Shown here piece after piece: positions 27,584-36,452 of a stretch of DNA of 64,000 bases. Origin of the DNA: Sedimenticola thiotaurini (GTDB lineage: Bacteria > Pseudomonadota > Gammaproteobacteria > Chromatiales > Chromatiaceae). Numbering within the stretch: the first letter of the stretch is position 1; the number at the start of each line of letters is the position of its first letter. The notes beneath the pieces were generated by a model, which was not told where the DNA came from, made no database searches, and was given only the letters and a program-made list of their open reading frames with translations. The stretch is taken from the NCBI GenBank assembly GCA_007713595.1, contig VMRY01000041.1, positions 62,001-126,000 of the forward strand, in the 5' to 3' direction. The position numbers and the translations under genes were made by a program.

Positions 27584-28171
27584 TTAATTTCCAAGGAGTT
27601 GTTTGTCTATTAGATCACACAGGCAGTGGATGATGAGGAGATGGGCTTCAAGAATCCGTGCACTGGAGTCACTTGGAATGCAGATCTCTTCATCCCCCTC
27701 CAGCAGTAAACTTGATAGGCGACCACCATCTCGTCCATTCAGTGCGATAACCAGCATCTTACGCTCATGTGCCGCCTGGATGGCGGCATTAATGTTTTCC
27801 GAATTGCCACTGGTTGTGAATACCAGCAGCAGATCGCCCGGATGTCCCAGTGTCCGGACCTGCTTTGCAAATACCTCATCAAAGTCATAATCGTTGGCAA
27901 TCCCTGTCAGCGTTGATGAGTCGGCCGTTAGTGCAATCGCCGGCAGGCCTGGCCTTTCGCGCTCAAATCGGTTTAGCATAATCGAAGAGAAGTGCTGGGC
28001 ATTTCCGGCGCAACCCCCATTGCCGCAAGTCAGAATTTTGCCTCCCTCCAGAAGTCTGCTGACGATCAGTTCGGCGCAGGTGGCAATCGGTTGTGCCATT
28101 GCCGATAGGGAATCCATCTGCACCTGGACACTCTGGCTGTAGGTGTTGTTGATGTGTTCGATCAGATTCAT
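27584..28171 (-). CDS. diaA: SIS-domain protein, DiaA-like (GmhA paralogue)
   Basis: A 195-residue single SIS domain with GGKILTCGNGGCAGNAQHF and FTTSGNSENI phosphosugar-binding loops. The fold is that of sedoheptulose 7-phosphate isomerase GmhA. The location between yraN and dolP points to DiaA, the tetrameric DnaA-binding initiation factor. Sequence alone does not exclude GmhA activity, and true GmhA is usually elsewhere. The gene abuts yraN with no gap (stop and start adjacent at 28172). Confidence 0.85.
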   Translation of the reverse strand: MNLIEHINNTYSQSVQVQMDSLSAMAQPIATCAELIVSRLLEGGKILTCGNGGCAGNAQHFSSIMLNRFERERPGLPAIALTADSSTLTGIANDYDFDEVFAKQVRTLGHPGDLLLVFTTSGNSENINAAIQAAHERKMLVIALNGRDGGRLSSLLLEGDEEICIPSDSSARILEAHLLIIHCLCDLIDKQLLGN

Positions 28172-28546
28172 TTAAACAAGTTCCAGCTGAAATGCGTTGG
28201 GTATCCATTCAATGCGTTCGCTCTCTGCTCCAGAGATTGCCAGTACATCAAATCGACAGGCTGCGTTGTGCTGATGATGGGCCTGTAGATAATGGTAAGC
28301 CGCACGAATGATCTTTTTCTGTTTGGTTGTTGTAACGCTCTCCGCGGCGGAGCCGAAGGCGTTCTGCTTACGATACCTGACTTCAACAAAGACCAGTGAA
28401 TCCTGATCTTTCATGATGATGTCGATCTCACCCATTTTGCAGCGATAGTTTCGCTCCAGGGTACGCAGGCCACGCTGTTCCAGATAGCGTTGGGCAAGCT
28501 GTTCAGCCTCGTTGCCTTTTTTCCCTGTCTGGAAAAGACGGCGCAT
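28172..28546 (-). CDS. yraN: YraN family protein (UPF0102), nuclease-like fold
   Basis: A 124-residue protein. GNEAEQLAQRYLEQRGL, RNYRCKMGEIDIIMKD and LVFVEVRYRK are the UPF0102 signature, with the Glu-Asp-Glu pattern of Holliday-resolvase-like nuclease folds. No activity has been settled for the family. It lies 3 bases after lpoA and directly before diaA, the standard gammaproteobacterial order. Confidence 0.9.
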   Translation of the reverse strand: MRRLFQTGKKGNEAEQLAQRYLEQRGLRTLERNYRCKMGEIDIIMKDQDSLVFVEVRYRKQNAFGSAAESVTTTKQKKIIRAAYHYLQAHHQHNAACRFDVLAISGAESERIEWIPNAFQLELV

Positions 28547-28549
28547 GGT

Positions 28550-30547
28550 TTATTCAGCGGCTTTAATCTGGGTCTTATCTGATTCGGATTCAGCCGGTTT
28601 CTGTTCAGCTTCCGGTGCCGTTTCCTCTATTATGATGGGTCCCTTTGTTGTTGCAAGTTCTTCCATTTCATCTGCCAATGTGGCCATACGCGGGGCATAG
28701 CCAATTGCCCGTGGCTTTCCTTTGACCATCTCAGCCCAGACCAGTTGGCGATGAACCTGCCGGATACTGTCCAGATAGAGGTTGCCGGTTTTTCCGTCAA
28801 TGGTCTCTCGGGAGGAGGATTGCAGTCGTCCAAGATGGGGAAGCAGTCTGAAGCTGTCGATACCCATGGCATACAGACGTCTGAGCGCCCCCTGGCTCCC
28901 AGGCAGAGTCTGCGCCAGGTTTTCCAATGACAGCGGGCTATCACCTTCATTCATCAGGAGCCAAGGTATGTCGGGGAATTTAATCCCATCCAGATCCTGG
29001 TCTGCATCCGGTGATGGAGATCCTGAATAGATACTGGAGGTGGCATAGATAGGCATATCGGCCGCATGGTGAAACTGGAATTGTGGTCGGATCTGGCGTG
29101 CCTTAAGTGGATTGGCCGCCAGGAATATGAAATCGGCATCCTCCCTGCGGCGGGGCTCAAACTCCAGATTCTGCCGAAGAATCTGTTGCAGACGGCTGCG
29201 TCTGGACTGGCTCTCATCGAGATTAAGCAGCGATTGTATGGCGGCTGAAAAATCGTTGTCCCTGGCATCGTAGCGCTGTTGCTCGCTGAGTGTGCCACCC
29301 AGTCGCTCCCAGCGGTTCCTGAAGGCATTCAGGACCCGGTCACCCCAGTCACCCTTGGGTGTAAAGGCGATGGCCCGGGTATGTCCATCCAGCCAGGCAC
29401 GCTCAGCTACCTGGCGCGCCTCATCTTCGGGGGACAGGCCAAACTGGAACAGCGTCACCGGCGGTGTTGTCTCAGGCGGTACCTGATTGAGTGCCAGTAC
29501 CGGGATCTCCAGTTCGCCCGCCCGGGCTAGCTGGGAGACGCCTTCTTTGGTTAGTGGGCCGATGACCATGTCGGCACCACTCTCTACCGCCTGGCGATAG
29601 AGTGGCCAGGTGTCGGCGCTATCGCTATCGTCATAAAAGACCAGTCGGGGTCGACTTTCAGTCGGTTGCTGGTAATAGGCGGCCATAAAACCATCCCGCA
29701 ATGCGCGTGCCGCATTGGCGTATGGCCCACTCTTTGGCAGCATGATTGCGATATGGTTTGGACGCTGGTATTGACTACCCAACTTCTCAAAGTAACCCTC
29801 CAGCAGACCAGGAATGGCGGGATGGCTGGGGAATTTTTCACGCCAGAGCTCGATCTGTTTCTGGATCTGCTGGGTATCACCCGTGTGACCCTTGATGATG
29901 CGTGCCAGTGACATCCAGCCGCCTTGAATCCCGGGTGGATTTGGTTGCAGTAGATCAAGAGCTGTATCCGTGAGGGCCGAGAGGGTCTGGATGATCAGCA
30001 GCTGATTCTGCAGGCGCTTGTCCATATCCGTGATCAGCAGGTCGAGTTCACCCAGTTCCCGGGCACTCTCCAGCAGGTTTCCGGCAAGCCTGAAGCTCTC
30101 GGCCTTGACTGAGTGGTAGCGCTGTTGCAGGTCGATTGGCGTTTCAGTGGGTATGCCGTCTGTAAGCAGGCTCATTGCCTCGTCGGGACGGTTTCTGCTG
30201 AGCGCCAGTTCAGCAACTAATAGTCGTTTCTGGAAATCAAGTGAGGGTATGGTGGCGGTATTGATCCTTTCCAACAGCGCCGTTGCCTGCTCAGGCTCGT
30301 CAGCATGGAGATAATTTTCGGCCGCTCGCAACAACAGCGCCTGATCGCCTGGTGGCAAGGTCTGATTAGCCAGCTCCTCAAACAGGCGTGCCGCCGCGGC
30401 ATAATCACCAGCGGTCTCCAGTGCTATGGCCTGCTCTTTGATCGGATTTGTTGTGTCGCCATCCTTGATTGCAGGTAGTTGGGCGCAGCCTATTAAAAGC
30501 AGCAGGAGGAGGAGCGAAAACAGAAATTTAGTATGTCTAGGTTGCAT
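28550..30547 (-). CDS. lpoA: Penicillin-binding protein activator lipoprotein
   Basis: About 665 residues from the ATG at 30547; upstream codons to 30640 run into the divergent rsmI leader. A lipobox LLLIGC near residue 22 marks an outer-membrane lipoprotein. The N-terminal half is helical with TPR-like repeats (about 40-260). The C-terminal half is a periplasmic-binding-like fold (about 270-600, with IAIMLPKSGPYANAARALRDGF). LpoA activates the peptidoglycan synthase PBP1A from outside. An acidic Glu/Pro-rich tail ends the protein. First gene of the lpoA-yraN-diaA-dolP unit. Confidence 0.9.
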   Translation of the reverse strand: MQPRHTKFLFSLLLLLLLIGCAQLPAIKDGDTTNPIKEQAIALETAGDYAAAARLFEELANQTLPPGDQALLLRAAENYLHADEPEQATALLERINTATIPSLDFQKRLLVAELALSRNRPDEAMSLLTDGIPTETPIDLQQRYHSVKAESFRLAGNLLESARELGELDLLITDMDKRLQNQLLIIQTLSALTDTALDLLQPNPPGIQGGWMSLARIIKGHTGDTQQIQKQIELWREKFPSHPAIPGLLEGYFEKLGSQYQRPNHIAIMLPKSGPYANAARALRDGFMAAYYQQPTESRPRLVFYDDSDSADTWPLYRQAVESGADMVIGPLTKEGVSQLARAGELEIPVLALNQVPPETTPPVTLFQFGLSPEDEARQVAERAWLDGHTRAIAFTPKGDWGDRVLNAFRNRWERLGGTLSEQQRYDARDNDFSAAIQSLLNLDESQSRRSRLQQILRQNLEFEPRRREDADFIFLAANPLKARQIRPQFQFHHAADMPIYATSSIYSGSPSPDADQDLDGIKFPDIPWLLMNEGDSPLSLENLAQTLPGSQGALRRLYAMGIDSFRLLPHLGRLQSSSRETIDGKTGNLYLDSIRQVHRQLVWAEMVKGKPRAIGYAPRMATLADEMEELATTKGPIIIEETAPEAEQKPAESESDKTQIKAAE

Positions 30548-30603
30548 GGTCGCTTTAGGGCAGGCAGGATTGAGCAAGACAGTATCTTTTTTTGGGGTGT
30601 GCC

Positions 30604-31449
30604 GTGTCAATGGATAAGGGGGTGTTATATATCGTTGCAATGCCGATTGGTAACCGTGCAGACATCACAGATCGGGCAAAAGAGGTGTTGTCCGCGGTAG
30701 ATTGCATTGCGGTGGAGGATACCCGACACAGCCGGCCGTTGCTACAGACGCTGGGTATCTCTACTCCGTTGCTGGCACTTCATGAACACAATGAGACGAA
30801 GTTGGTCTCCCGCCTTGTCGAGAGGCTGGAGGCGGGGGAGAGATTGGCGTTGATTTCTGATGCAGGTACGCCGCTGATCAGCGATCCCGGGTTTCCATTG
30901 GTTAGGGCCTGTCAACAGGCAGGTATCCGGGTTTCCCCCATTCCTGGTGCCAGTGCGGCGATTTGTGCGCTATCTGCTGCCGGATTACCGACGGATCGGT
31001 TTCTGTTTGAGGGGTTTCCTGCGCGGACTTCCAGTGCCCGGTGTGAGCAGTTTGGCCGGTTAAAAAACGAGCGCATGACGCTGATCTTCTATGAATCCAG
31101 TCACCGTATTGTTGACTCCCTGGCGGATATGACAAAGGTGTTCGGTGAGGATCGCCTGGCAGTGATAGCCCGTGAGCTGACTAAATTGCATGAGACTATC
31201 CTCTCCCAACCGCTTGGAAAGCTCTGTCAGATTCTGCAAGAGGATGCCAACCAGCGCCGGGGTGAATTTGTGGTCTTGATTGCAGGGGCAGTACGAAATG
31301 AGGATGAGATTGACCCAGAATCCCAACGTATTGTGGAAATACTATTGGCAGAGATGCCAACCAGGAAAGCGGCAGCAATCGCATCGAAAATAACCGGCAT
31401 CAAGAAAAATCGTATCTATCAGCTGGCATTAACGCTGAAAGGTGAATAG
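30604..31449 (+). CDS. rsmI: 16S rRNA 2'-O-ribose C1402 methyltransferase
   Basis: 281 residues from the GTG at 30604 (an ATG at 30610 is also possible). A tetrapyrrole-methylase-type SAM fold (about residues 5-230), with LYIVAMPIGNRADITDRAKEVL, CIAVEDTRHS, LISDAGTPLISDPGF and PIPGASAA, identifies RsmI (YraL). It acts with RsmH on the decoding-site cytidine. It is divergent from lpoA with only 56 bases between the two starts, so their promoters must overlap. Confidence 0.93.
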   Translation: MSMDKGVLYIVAMPIGNRADITDRAKEVLSAVDCIAVEDTRHSRPLLQTLGISTPLLALHEHNETKLVSRLVERLEAGERLALISDAGTPLISDPGFPLVRACQQAGIRVSPIPGASAAICALSAAGLPTDRFLFEGFPARTSSARCEQFGRLKNERMTLIFYESSHRIVDSLADMTKVFGEDRLAVIARELTKLHETILSQPLGKLCQILQEDANQRRGEFVVLIAGAVRNEDEIDPESQRIVEILLAEMPTRKAAAIASKITGIKKNRIYQLALTLKGE

Positions 31450-31451
31450 TG

Positions 31452-31481
31452 GTCGCCCCGGGGAGGGTGTCCCGGGACGAC
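31452..31481. terminator. GC-rich hairpin between rsmI and the small heat-shock gene
   Basis: GTCGCCCCGGG (31452-31462) pairs with CCCGGGACGAC (31471-31481) with one wobble position. It sits between convergent stops. There is no clear T tract, so termination efficiency is uncertain. Confidence 0.55.
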
Positions 31482-31497
31482 TGAATGTCAGTGCCTG

Positions 31498-31950
31498 TTA
31501 ACTCCCCCGCTTCGGCTGAATCTCAATCTTTTTCGATCGTTTCGCCTCTACCTTGGGGATGATCACCTCAAGAACGCCATCTTTCCCACTCGCCTTGATC
31601 AGTTCAGGATCGGTATTGTCTGGCAGGCTGAAGCGGCGGTAGAAGCTGCCGTATGAGCGCTCCACCCGTTTGTAACCCTCCTTGTTTTCTGTTACCTCAT
31701 GGCGCTTTTCGCCCTTGATGGTCAGCATCCCATCTTCCATAGAGAGTTCTATCTTTTCGGGTTCCACGCCAGGAATATCGGCATGCAGAACATAACGATC
31801 TTCCTCTTCTTTAATATCGATAGCGGGTGTCCAGTCACCACCCAGAACATTGGATTCATCCCTTTGGGCAAGGTGAGTGCGTGTGCCGCGGCTCAGATCA
31901 TCCTGCCAAAGCCTCATCAGCTGCCAGGGATCAGATGTCATGCGTGTCAT
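31498..31950 (-). CDS. Small heat-shock protein, Hsp20/alpha-crystallin family
   Basis: A 150-residue protein. The alpha-crystallin domain spans about 45-140 (PAIDIKEEEDRYVLHADIPGVEPEKIEL, then GEKRHEV and YGSFYRRFSLP), closing with the VIIPK element at about residue 135. It is an ATP-independent holdase for unfolding cytoplasmic proteins. AGGAGG precedes the ATG, and a sigma-32-type promoter lies 38 bases upstream, consistent with heat induction. Confidence 0.93.
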   Translation of the reverse strand: MTRMTSDPWQLMRLWQDDLSRGTRTHLAQRDESNVLGGDWTPAIDIKEEEDRYVLHADIPGVEPEKIELSMEDGMLTIKGEKRHEVTENKEGYKRVERSYGSFYRRFSLPDNTDPELIKASGKDGVLEVIIPKVEAKRSKKIEIQPKRGS

Positions 31951-31987
31951 TTGAAGCCTCCTGTTGAATTAGCTATTCCCATTCAGA

Positions 31988-32015
31988 ATATAGGGTGGTT
32001 TTGGTTGAATTCAAG
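31988..32015 (-). promoter_or_regulatory. Sigma-32 (RpoH) promoter of the hsp20 gene
   Basis: On the minus strand CTTGAA (32010-32015) and CCCTATAT (31988-31995) are separated by 14 bases. The RpoH consensus is CTTGAA-N13/15-CCCCATNT, so the -35 is exact and the -10 differs at one specified position. The expected start lies near 31981, giving a short leader. Confidence 0.75.
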
Positions 32016-32045
32016 GGGGCTTACTTAAGCGGATAGGTGGAGTTT

Positions 32046-32075
32046 CCCCCTCTTCTCAACGGCGAGAAGAGGGGG
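32046..32075. terminator. Terminator-like hairpin after sodB
   Basis: CCCCCTCTTCTC (32046-32057) pairs perfectly with GAGAAGAGGGGG (32064-32075) with a 6-base loop, starting 16 bases after the sodB stop. The minus-strand exit side reads AAACTCC and not a T tract. It may terminate weakly or protect the 3' end. It also lies just upstream of the hsp20 promoter. Confidence 0.55.
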
Positions 32076-32090
32076 GACTGAAGTGGGTGA

Positions 32091-32669
32091 TTAGCCAGCG
32101 AAATTGGCTGAAACGGCTTCCCAGTTGACAATGCCCCAGATCGATTCGAGGTATTTTGGACGGGCGTTACGGTAATCAATGTAATAGGCGTGTTCCCATA
32201 CATCAATGGTCAGTAACGGGGTCTTGCCGTCTGTCATCGGGTTGCCCGCGTTGGATGTGTTGACGATCTCCAGCCCGCCGGCGCTGTTCTTGACCAGCCA
32301 GGTCCAGCCTGAGCCAAAGTTGCCTGCTGCTGAAGCAGAAAACTGTTTTTTGAACTCATCCATTGATCCGAAAGTGCTGTCTATTGCGCCAGCCAGTGCC
32401 GCGTCAGGCGCAGAGCCACCCGGGCAGAGGCAGTTCCAGTAGAAGGTGTGGTTCCAGATTTGAGCGGCATTATTGAACAGTCCGCCGGATGATTTCTGGA
32501 TAATATCTTCCAGTGAGGCGCCCTCAAAATCAGTACCCTTCACGAGGTTGTTCAGGTTGGTAACATAGGTCTGGTGATGCTTGCCGTAATGGAACTCCAG
32601 GGTCTCTTTAGTCAGGACAGGTTCCAGTGCATCCATACCATAGGGTAAAGGGGGGAGTTCGTAGGTCAT
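32091..32669 (-). CDS. sodB: Superoxide dismutase, Fe type
   Basis: A 192-residue protein, standard length. Metal ligands are H27, H74, D156 and H160 (DVWEHAYY). Q70 in NNAAQIWNH is the outer-sphere Gln position typical of FeSOD. It converts superoxide to O2 and H2O2 in the cytoplasm. No signal peptide. AGGAAG precedes the ATG. A good sigma-70 promoter lies at 32739-32768. Confidence 0.95.
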   Translation of the reverse strand: MTYELPPLPYGMDALEPVLTKETLEFHYGKHHQTYVTNLNNLVKGTDFEGASLEDIIQKSSGGLFNNAAQIWNHTFYWNCLCPGGSAPDAALAGAIDSTFGSMDEFKKQFSASAAGNFGSGWTWLVKNSAGGLEIVNTSNAGNPMTDGKTPLLTIDVWEHAYYIDYRNARPKYLESIWGIVNWEAVSANFAG

Positions 32670-32738
32670 GTTATATCTTCCTTAGTCGAGTTAGATGATT
32701 GAAAATCAAAAATGTAATAACATAGTATTTTACTTGGT

Positions 32739-32768
32739 ATTATAATGCCAGCCTTAATTTTCATTCAA
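32739..32768 (-). promoter_or_regulatory. Sigma-70 promoter of sodB
   Basis: On the minus strand TTGAAT (32763-32768) and a perfect TATAAT (32739-32744) are separated by 18 bases, about 70 bases before the sodB start. No recognisable Fur box overlaps it. Confidence 0.55.
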
Positions 32769-32894
32769 GATTGTCCCTTGTATTAACTACCTATAGTGTG
32801 TAGATGCCTTCAAGGCAAGGCTATAATGAACTGATTTAGCAGCACTCCGGGGCTTGATTTCGGGGTAGTGTGTGTTTTTAAAGCAGGATTTGAT

Positions 32895-34676
32895 ATGTGC
32901 GGTATATGTGGTGAGTTGCGTCTGGATGGTGAACGGCCTGATCTTGAGGCGATAGCGCGCATGACGCGACGTTTGGCCCCACGCGGGCCGGATCATGAAG
33001 GGAGTTACAGTGACGGGCCACTGGGGTTTGGTCATCGCCGTCTGGCGATTATTGATCTCTCCGAGAGGGCCAATCAGCCGATGGTCGATCAGGAGCTGGG
33101 GCTGGCTCTGGTGTTCAATGGCACCATTTATAACTACCCGACCTTGCGCCAGACGCTGAAGGATAAGGGTTACCACTTCTTCTCCGAGGGTGACAGTGAG
33201 GTCATCATCAAGGCGTGGCACGCCTGGGGGGAGCAGTGTGTGGATCATCTGCAGGGGATGTTTGCCTTTGCGATCTGGGATCAGCACAAGAAACAGCTGT
33301 TCATGGCACGCGATCGGCTTGGTATCAAGCCGCTCTACTACATGCAGACGGGTGATCTGTTTCGTTTTGCATCCAATGTTCAGGCACTTCTAGCAGCCGG
33401 GGGTGTTGATACCTCTCTTGACCCCGTGGCGTTGCATCACCAGTTTACCCTGCATGCCGTTGTTCCAGCTCCCCGTACGGTGCTCAACGGTGTGCGCAAG
33501 CTGGCTCCCGGTCACTGCATGCTGATTGATTCAGATGGCCGGGTAACTGAGCGTCGCTATTGGCAGTTGCAGGCTTCCAGACCAGGAACGCCCCCTAGTG
33601 ATGGTGAGTGGCTGGAGGCCATTCATGACACTCTGCGCCAGGCTGTGCAGAAACGAAATGAGATATCTGATGTCCCGGTGGGTGTGCTGCTCTCTGGTGG
33701 CCTGGATTCCAGCCTGCTGGTAGCCCTGCTGGCTGAAGCGGGGGTGACGGATCTGCGCACGTTTTCTGTTGGGTTTGAAGATCATCCCGATGAAAAGGGC
33801 AGTGAATTTGAGTTTTCCGACCAGGTGGTGGAGCACTATTCGACCAATCACCACAAATACCTGATTCCGAATGATGAGGTGCTGAAACGGCTGCCGGAGG
33901 CGGTGGATGCCATGGCCGAACCGATGTTTGGGCAGGATGCGGTGGCCTTCTATCTGCTCTCCGAACAGGTATCAAAGCAGATCAAGGTGGTTCAGTCAGG
34001 GCAGGGGGCCGATGAGGTATTTGGCGGTTATTTCTGGTATCCCAGGATGCAGGATGAGCAGCAGGGCACCCCTGTTGAGCGTTTCGCCCGGCACTATTTT
34101 GATCGTGATCATGAAGAGTTTCTGCGTATGGTCACCCCGGAATTCAGGGGGCAGGACTATACCTCGCAAAAGATAGCTGAACTGCTGGATGAACCAGGTG
34201 CGGATAGCTTTATGGATGCGGTGCTACGCATGGACACCACGACCCTGATTGTGGATGATCCAGTAAAGCGGGTAGATAACATGACCATGGCCTGGGGCTT
34301 GGAAGCACGTGTGCCGTTCCTGGACCAGCAGCTCGTTGAGTTGGCAGCGCAATGCCCGCCGGAACTGAAACTGCGTGAGGGAGGGAAATATCCGCTGAAG
34401 GCGATGGCCCGAGGCATCCTGCCTGATTCAGTAATTGACCGGCCCAAGGGTTATTTCCCGATGCCGGCACTAAAATATGTGCGCGGGGATTTTCTGCACT
34501 TCATGCGGGATATTCTGGAATCTCGCGCCTGTCGTGAGCGCGGGCTCTACTCTCGCGCCTATATCGATCTACTGCTGTCTGCGCCGGAGATGCATCATAC
34601 CCGGCTGCTGGGTAGTAAATTGTGGCATATCTCCCTGCTGGAGTACTGGCTGCAACGGAATGTGGACGGACACTAG
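32895..34676 (+). CDS. asnO: Asparagine-synthase-like amidotransferase, N-acetylglutaminylglutamine amide (NAGGN) type
   Basis: 593 residues from ATG 32895, so that Cys2 becomes the glutaminase nucleophile (MCGICGELR). The N-terminal Ntn-glutaminase domain (about 2-200) carries RGPDHEG and the oxyanion Asn-Gly. The synthetase domain (about 215-560) has the PP-loop LLSGGLDSS. The opening and the long C-terminal region with DRPKGYFPMPALKYVRG resemble the asnO group, which makes the osmoprotectant NAGGN together with the acetyltransferase/ligase Ngg. No ngg gene lies within the window. Ordinary AsnB activity remains an alternative. Confidence 0.82.
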   Translation: MCGICGELRLDGERPDLEAIARMTRRLAPRGPDHEGSYSDGPLGFGHRRLAIIDLSERANQPMVDQELGLALVFNGTIYNYPTLRQTLKDKGYHFFSEGDSEVIIKAWHAWGEQCVDHLQGMFAFAIWDQHKKQLFMARDRLGIKPLYYMQTGDLFRFASNVQALLAAGGVDTSLDPVALHHQFTLHAVVPAPRTVLNGVRKLAPGHCMLIDSDGRVTERRYWQLQASRPGTPPSDGEWLEAIHDTLRQAVQKRNEISDVPVGVLLSGGLDSSLLVALLAEAGVTDLRTFSVGFEDHPDEKGSEFEFSDQVVEHYSTNHHKYLIPNDEVLKRLPEAVDAMAEPMFGQDAVAFYLLSEQVSKQIKVVQSGQGADEVFGGYFWYPRMQDEQQGTPVERFARHYFDRDHEEFLRMVTPEFRGQDYTSQKIAELLDEPGADSFMDAVLRMDTTTLIVDDPVKRVDNMTMAWGLEARVPFLDQQLVELAAQCPPELKLREGGKYPLKAMARGILPDSVIDRPKGYFPMPALKYVRGDFLHFMRDILESRACRERGLYSRAYIDLLLSAPEMHHTRLLGSKLWHISLLEYWLQRNVDGH

Positions 34677-34724
34677 CCTGTTCATATTAATAATAATCGG
34701 CTGTTTAAACAGAAGGAGTTCGTT

Positions 34725-35174
34725 ATGTTATCAGCTTATATAACCCTGCATTTGCTGGGTGTTATTGTCTGGGTGGGCGGCATGTTTTTTGCCCATATGG
34801 CCCTTCGCCCCGCCGCCGTTGAGGTACTCGAGCCACCCCAGAGACTGCCGCTGATGAAGCGTACACTGGATCGTTTCTTTCCCTGGGTATGGGTGGCTAT
34901 TGGGCTGATTTTACTCAGCGGCTATGCCATTTTGATTGGCATTCTTGGTGCGAAGGCGGGTGTTTATGTGCACATCATGCACAGTATCGCCCTGATTATG
35001 GTGGCCCTATTTTGCTATATCTATTTTCTACCCTACAAACAGATGGGGCGGCACCTGCAGGGAGGCGATTTACCCGCTGCCGGCGCGCAGCTGTTGATTA
35101 TTCGCAGAATGATCGGTATCAATCTTGTCCTGGGTCTGGTGACCACTGTGATAGGTGCAGCCAAGCCTTTTTAA
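34725..35174 (+). CDS. CopD-like four-helix membrane protein
   Basis: A 149-residue protein with four transmembrane segments, near 3-25, 50-72, 82-104 and 125-147. The first helix contains HLLGVIVWVGGMFF, and the third contains HIMHSIALIMVA. These His-bearing helices resemble the CopD/YcnJ-type and related b-haem-like membrane families. It follows asnO by 48 bases with AAGGAG before its ATG, so it may be co-transcribed. Function is unassigned. Confidence 0.7.
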   Translation: MLSAYITLHLLGVIVWVGGMFFAHMALRPAAVEVLEPPQRLPLMKRTLDRFFPWVWVAIGLILLSGYAILIGILGAKAGVYVHIMHSIALIMVALFCYIYFLPYKQMGRHLQGGDLPAAGAQLLIIRRMIGINLVLGLVTTVIGAAKPF

Positions 35175-35279
35175 CGTTTCTGTTGGGAGAATGTCGGTAT
35201 AATCTGCTGATGTGAACTTGAAATCAGATTCGAATGGCTCAATATGGCAACATATTCTGTGTAAATTTAGAGGTGAGTG

Positions 35280-35597
35280 ATGGACGTCTTAGAGCGAATT
35301 AAAGAACAGGTTGAGAATAACCCAATCGTACTCTATATGAAGGGGACACCCCAGTTTCCCCAGTGTGGATTCTCTTCCCGTACTGCTGCAGCCTTGCAGG
35401 ATTGCGGTGTCGAATTCGCTTATGTCAACGTATTGGGTGATCCGGAGATTTTTGAGAATCTGCCCCGTTACGCTGACTGGCCAACATTTCCACAACTCTA
35501 TATCAAGGGTGAGTTGATCGGTGGTTGCGATATCACTCTGGAACTTCATCAGACTGGTGAGTTGCAGAAGATGACGGCTGAAGCAGCGGCTAAATAA
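35280..35597 (+). CDS. grxD: Monothiol glutaredoxin, Grx4 type
   Basis: 105 residues from the ATG at 35280 (GTG 35277 immediately before). The CGFS active site holds C29, and the WPTFPQLYIKGELIGGCDI block binds glutathione. Grx4 proteins carry [2Fe-2S] clusters bridged by glutathione, pass them to apo-proteins and work with BolA in iron sensing. AGGTGAG lies before the start. A strong terminator follows, so it is a one-gene unit. Confidence 0.94.
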   Translation: MDVLERIKEQVENNPIVLYMKGTPQFPQCGFSSRTAAALQDCGVEFAYVNVLGDPEIFENLPRYADWPTFPQLYIKGELIGGCDITLELHQTGELQKMTAEAAAK

Positions 35598-35613
35598 CCC
35601 GGTAAACGCTTTA

Positions 35614-35652
35614 AAAAAGCCGGCGGCATGGATTAAGTGCCGCCGGCTTTTT
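35614..35652. terminator. Bidirectional terminator between grxD and rnt
   Basis: A 15-base-pair perfect stem: AAAAAGCCGGCGGCA (35614-35628) with TGCCGCCGGCTTTTT (35638-35652), 9-base loop. It has T tracts on both strands and serves the two convergent genes. Confidence 0.93.
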
Positions 35653-35671
35653 ATCATCCATGTAACGCGAG

Positions 35672-36319
35672 TTATCCTGAAACTGTCAGGCCAGAAAAAC
35701 CGCCATTACTTCTCTGCCACTGATTCACAATTGTACAAAACAGTTCGGCAGTCCTCTCCGTGTCATAAATGGCAGAGTGCGCTTCATTGTTATCCCAGTC
35801 CAGGCCTGCGGCCAGAGCTGCCTTGGCCAGCACAGTCTGACCATAGGCCAGTCCTGCAAGTGATACCGTATCGAATGTACTGAAAGGGTGAAATGGATTT
35901 CGTTTGATGCCTGTTCGTGCAACAGCGGCATTCAGAAATCCCAGATCAAAAAAGGCATTGTGTCCGACCAGTATTGCCCGATTACACTCGCTCTCCTTTA
36001 CTGCTTTGCGTATCGGTGCAAACAGGTTTGTGAGCGCCTCCTTCTCTGATAGTGCATTGCGAAAAGGGTGATCCGGGTCAATGCCATTAAACTCAAGTGC
36101 CTTTGGTTCCAGGTTGGCACCTGGAAAGGGAGCAACGTGGCAGGCATGACAGGGTGTTGGATGTAAAAATCCGGCATCGTCCATGGTGAGTATAACTGCC
36201 GCAATTTCAAGCAGGGCATCCGTTCCCGCGTTAAAGCCGGCAGTTTCTACATCGACAACTACGGGGAGGAATCCACGGAAGCGCTGCGCGATGGCAGGGT
36301 TGTAAGGGTAATCAGTCAT
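35672..36319 (-). CDS. rnt: Ribonuclease T
   Basis: 215 residues from ATG 36319, matching the family length; the 70 extra upstream codons to 36529 overlap the divergent traB-like leader and look non-coding. A DEDDh exonuclease: [21 protein letters not shown] holds the first Asp and Glu, [11 protein letters not shown] the second Asp region, and [13 protein letters not shown] the His and last Asp. RNase T trims the 3' ends of tRNA and other stable RNAs as a dimer. Confidence 0.93.
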   Translation of the reverse strand: MTDYPYNPAIAQRFRGFLPVVVDVETAGFNAGTDALLEIAAVILTMDDAGFLHPTPCHACHVAPFPGANLEPKALEFNGIDPDHPFRNALSEKEALTNLFAPIRKAVKESECNRAILVGHNAFFDLGFLNAAVARTGIKRNPFHPFSTFDTVSLAGLAYGQTVLAKAALAAGLDWDNNEAHSAIYDTERTAELFCTIVNQWQRSNGGFSGLTVSG

Positions 36320-36452
36320 AGCCGCACAGGATAAAGGAATCGACAGCTGTTTTCGATCAGAACATCGTTTGTGGCAGAAATCCCCAGAGAGAATGTTGCG
36401 ATGTGTTAGTCTTTTTGAAAACAAGGATTGAGTTAAAAGTTTGGAGACTATG

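Noticed and set aside
31450-31497. RNase P RNA after rsmI, as in some gammaproteobacteria
   Set aside because: Only 48 bases separate rsmI from the next gene, filled by a hairpin.
32670-32894. Fur box at the sodB promoter
   Set aside because: No 19-base Fur-like dyad could be found.
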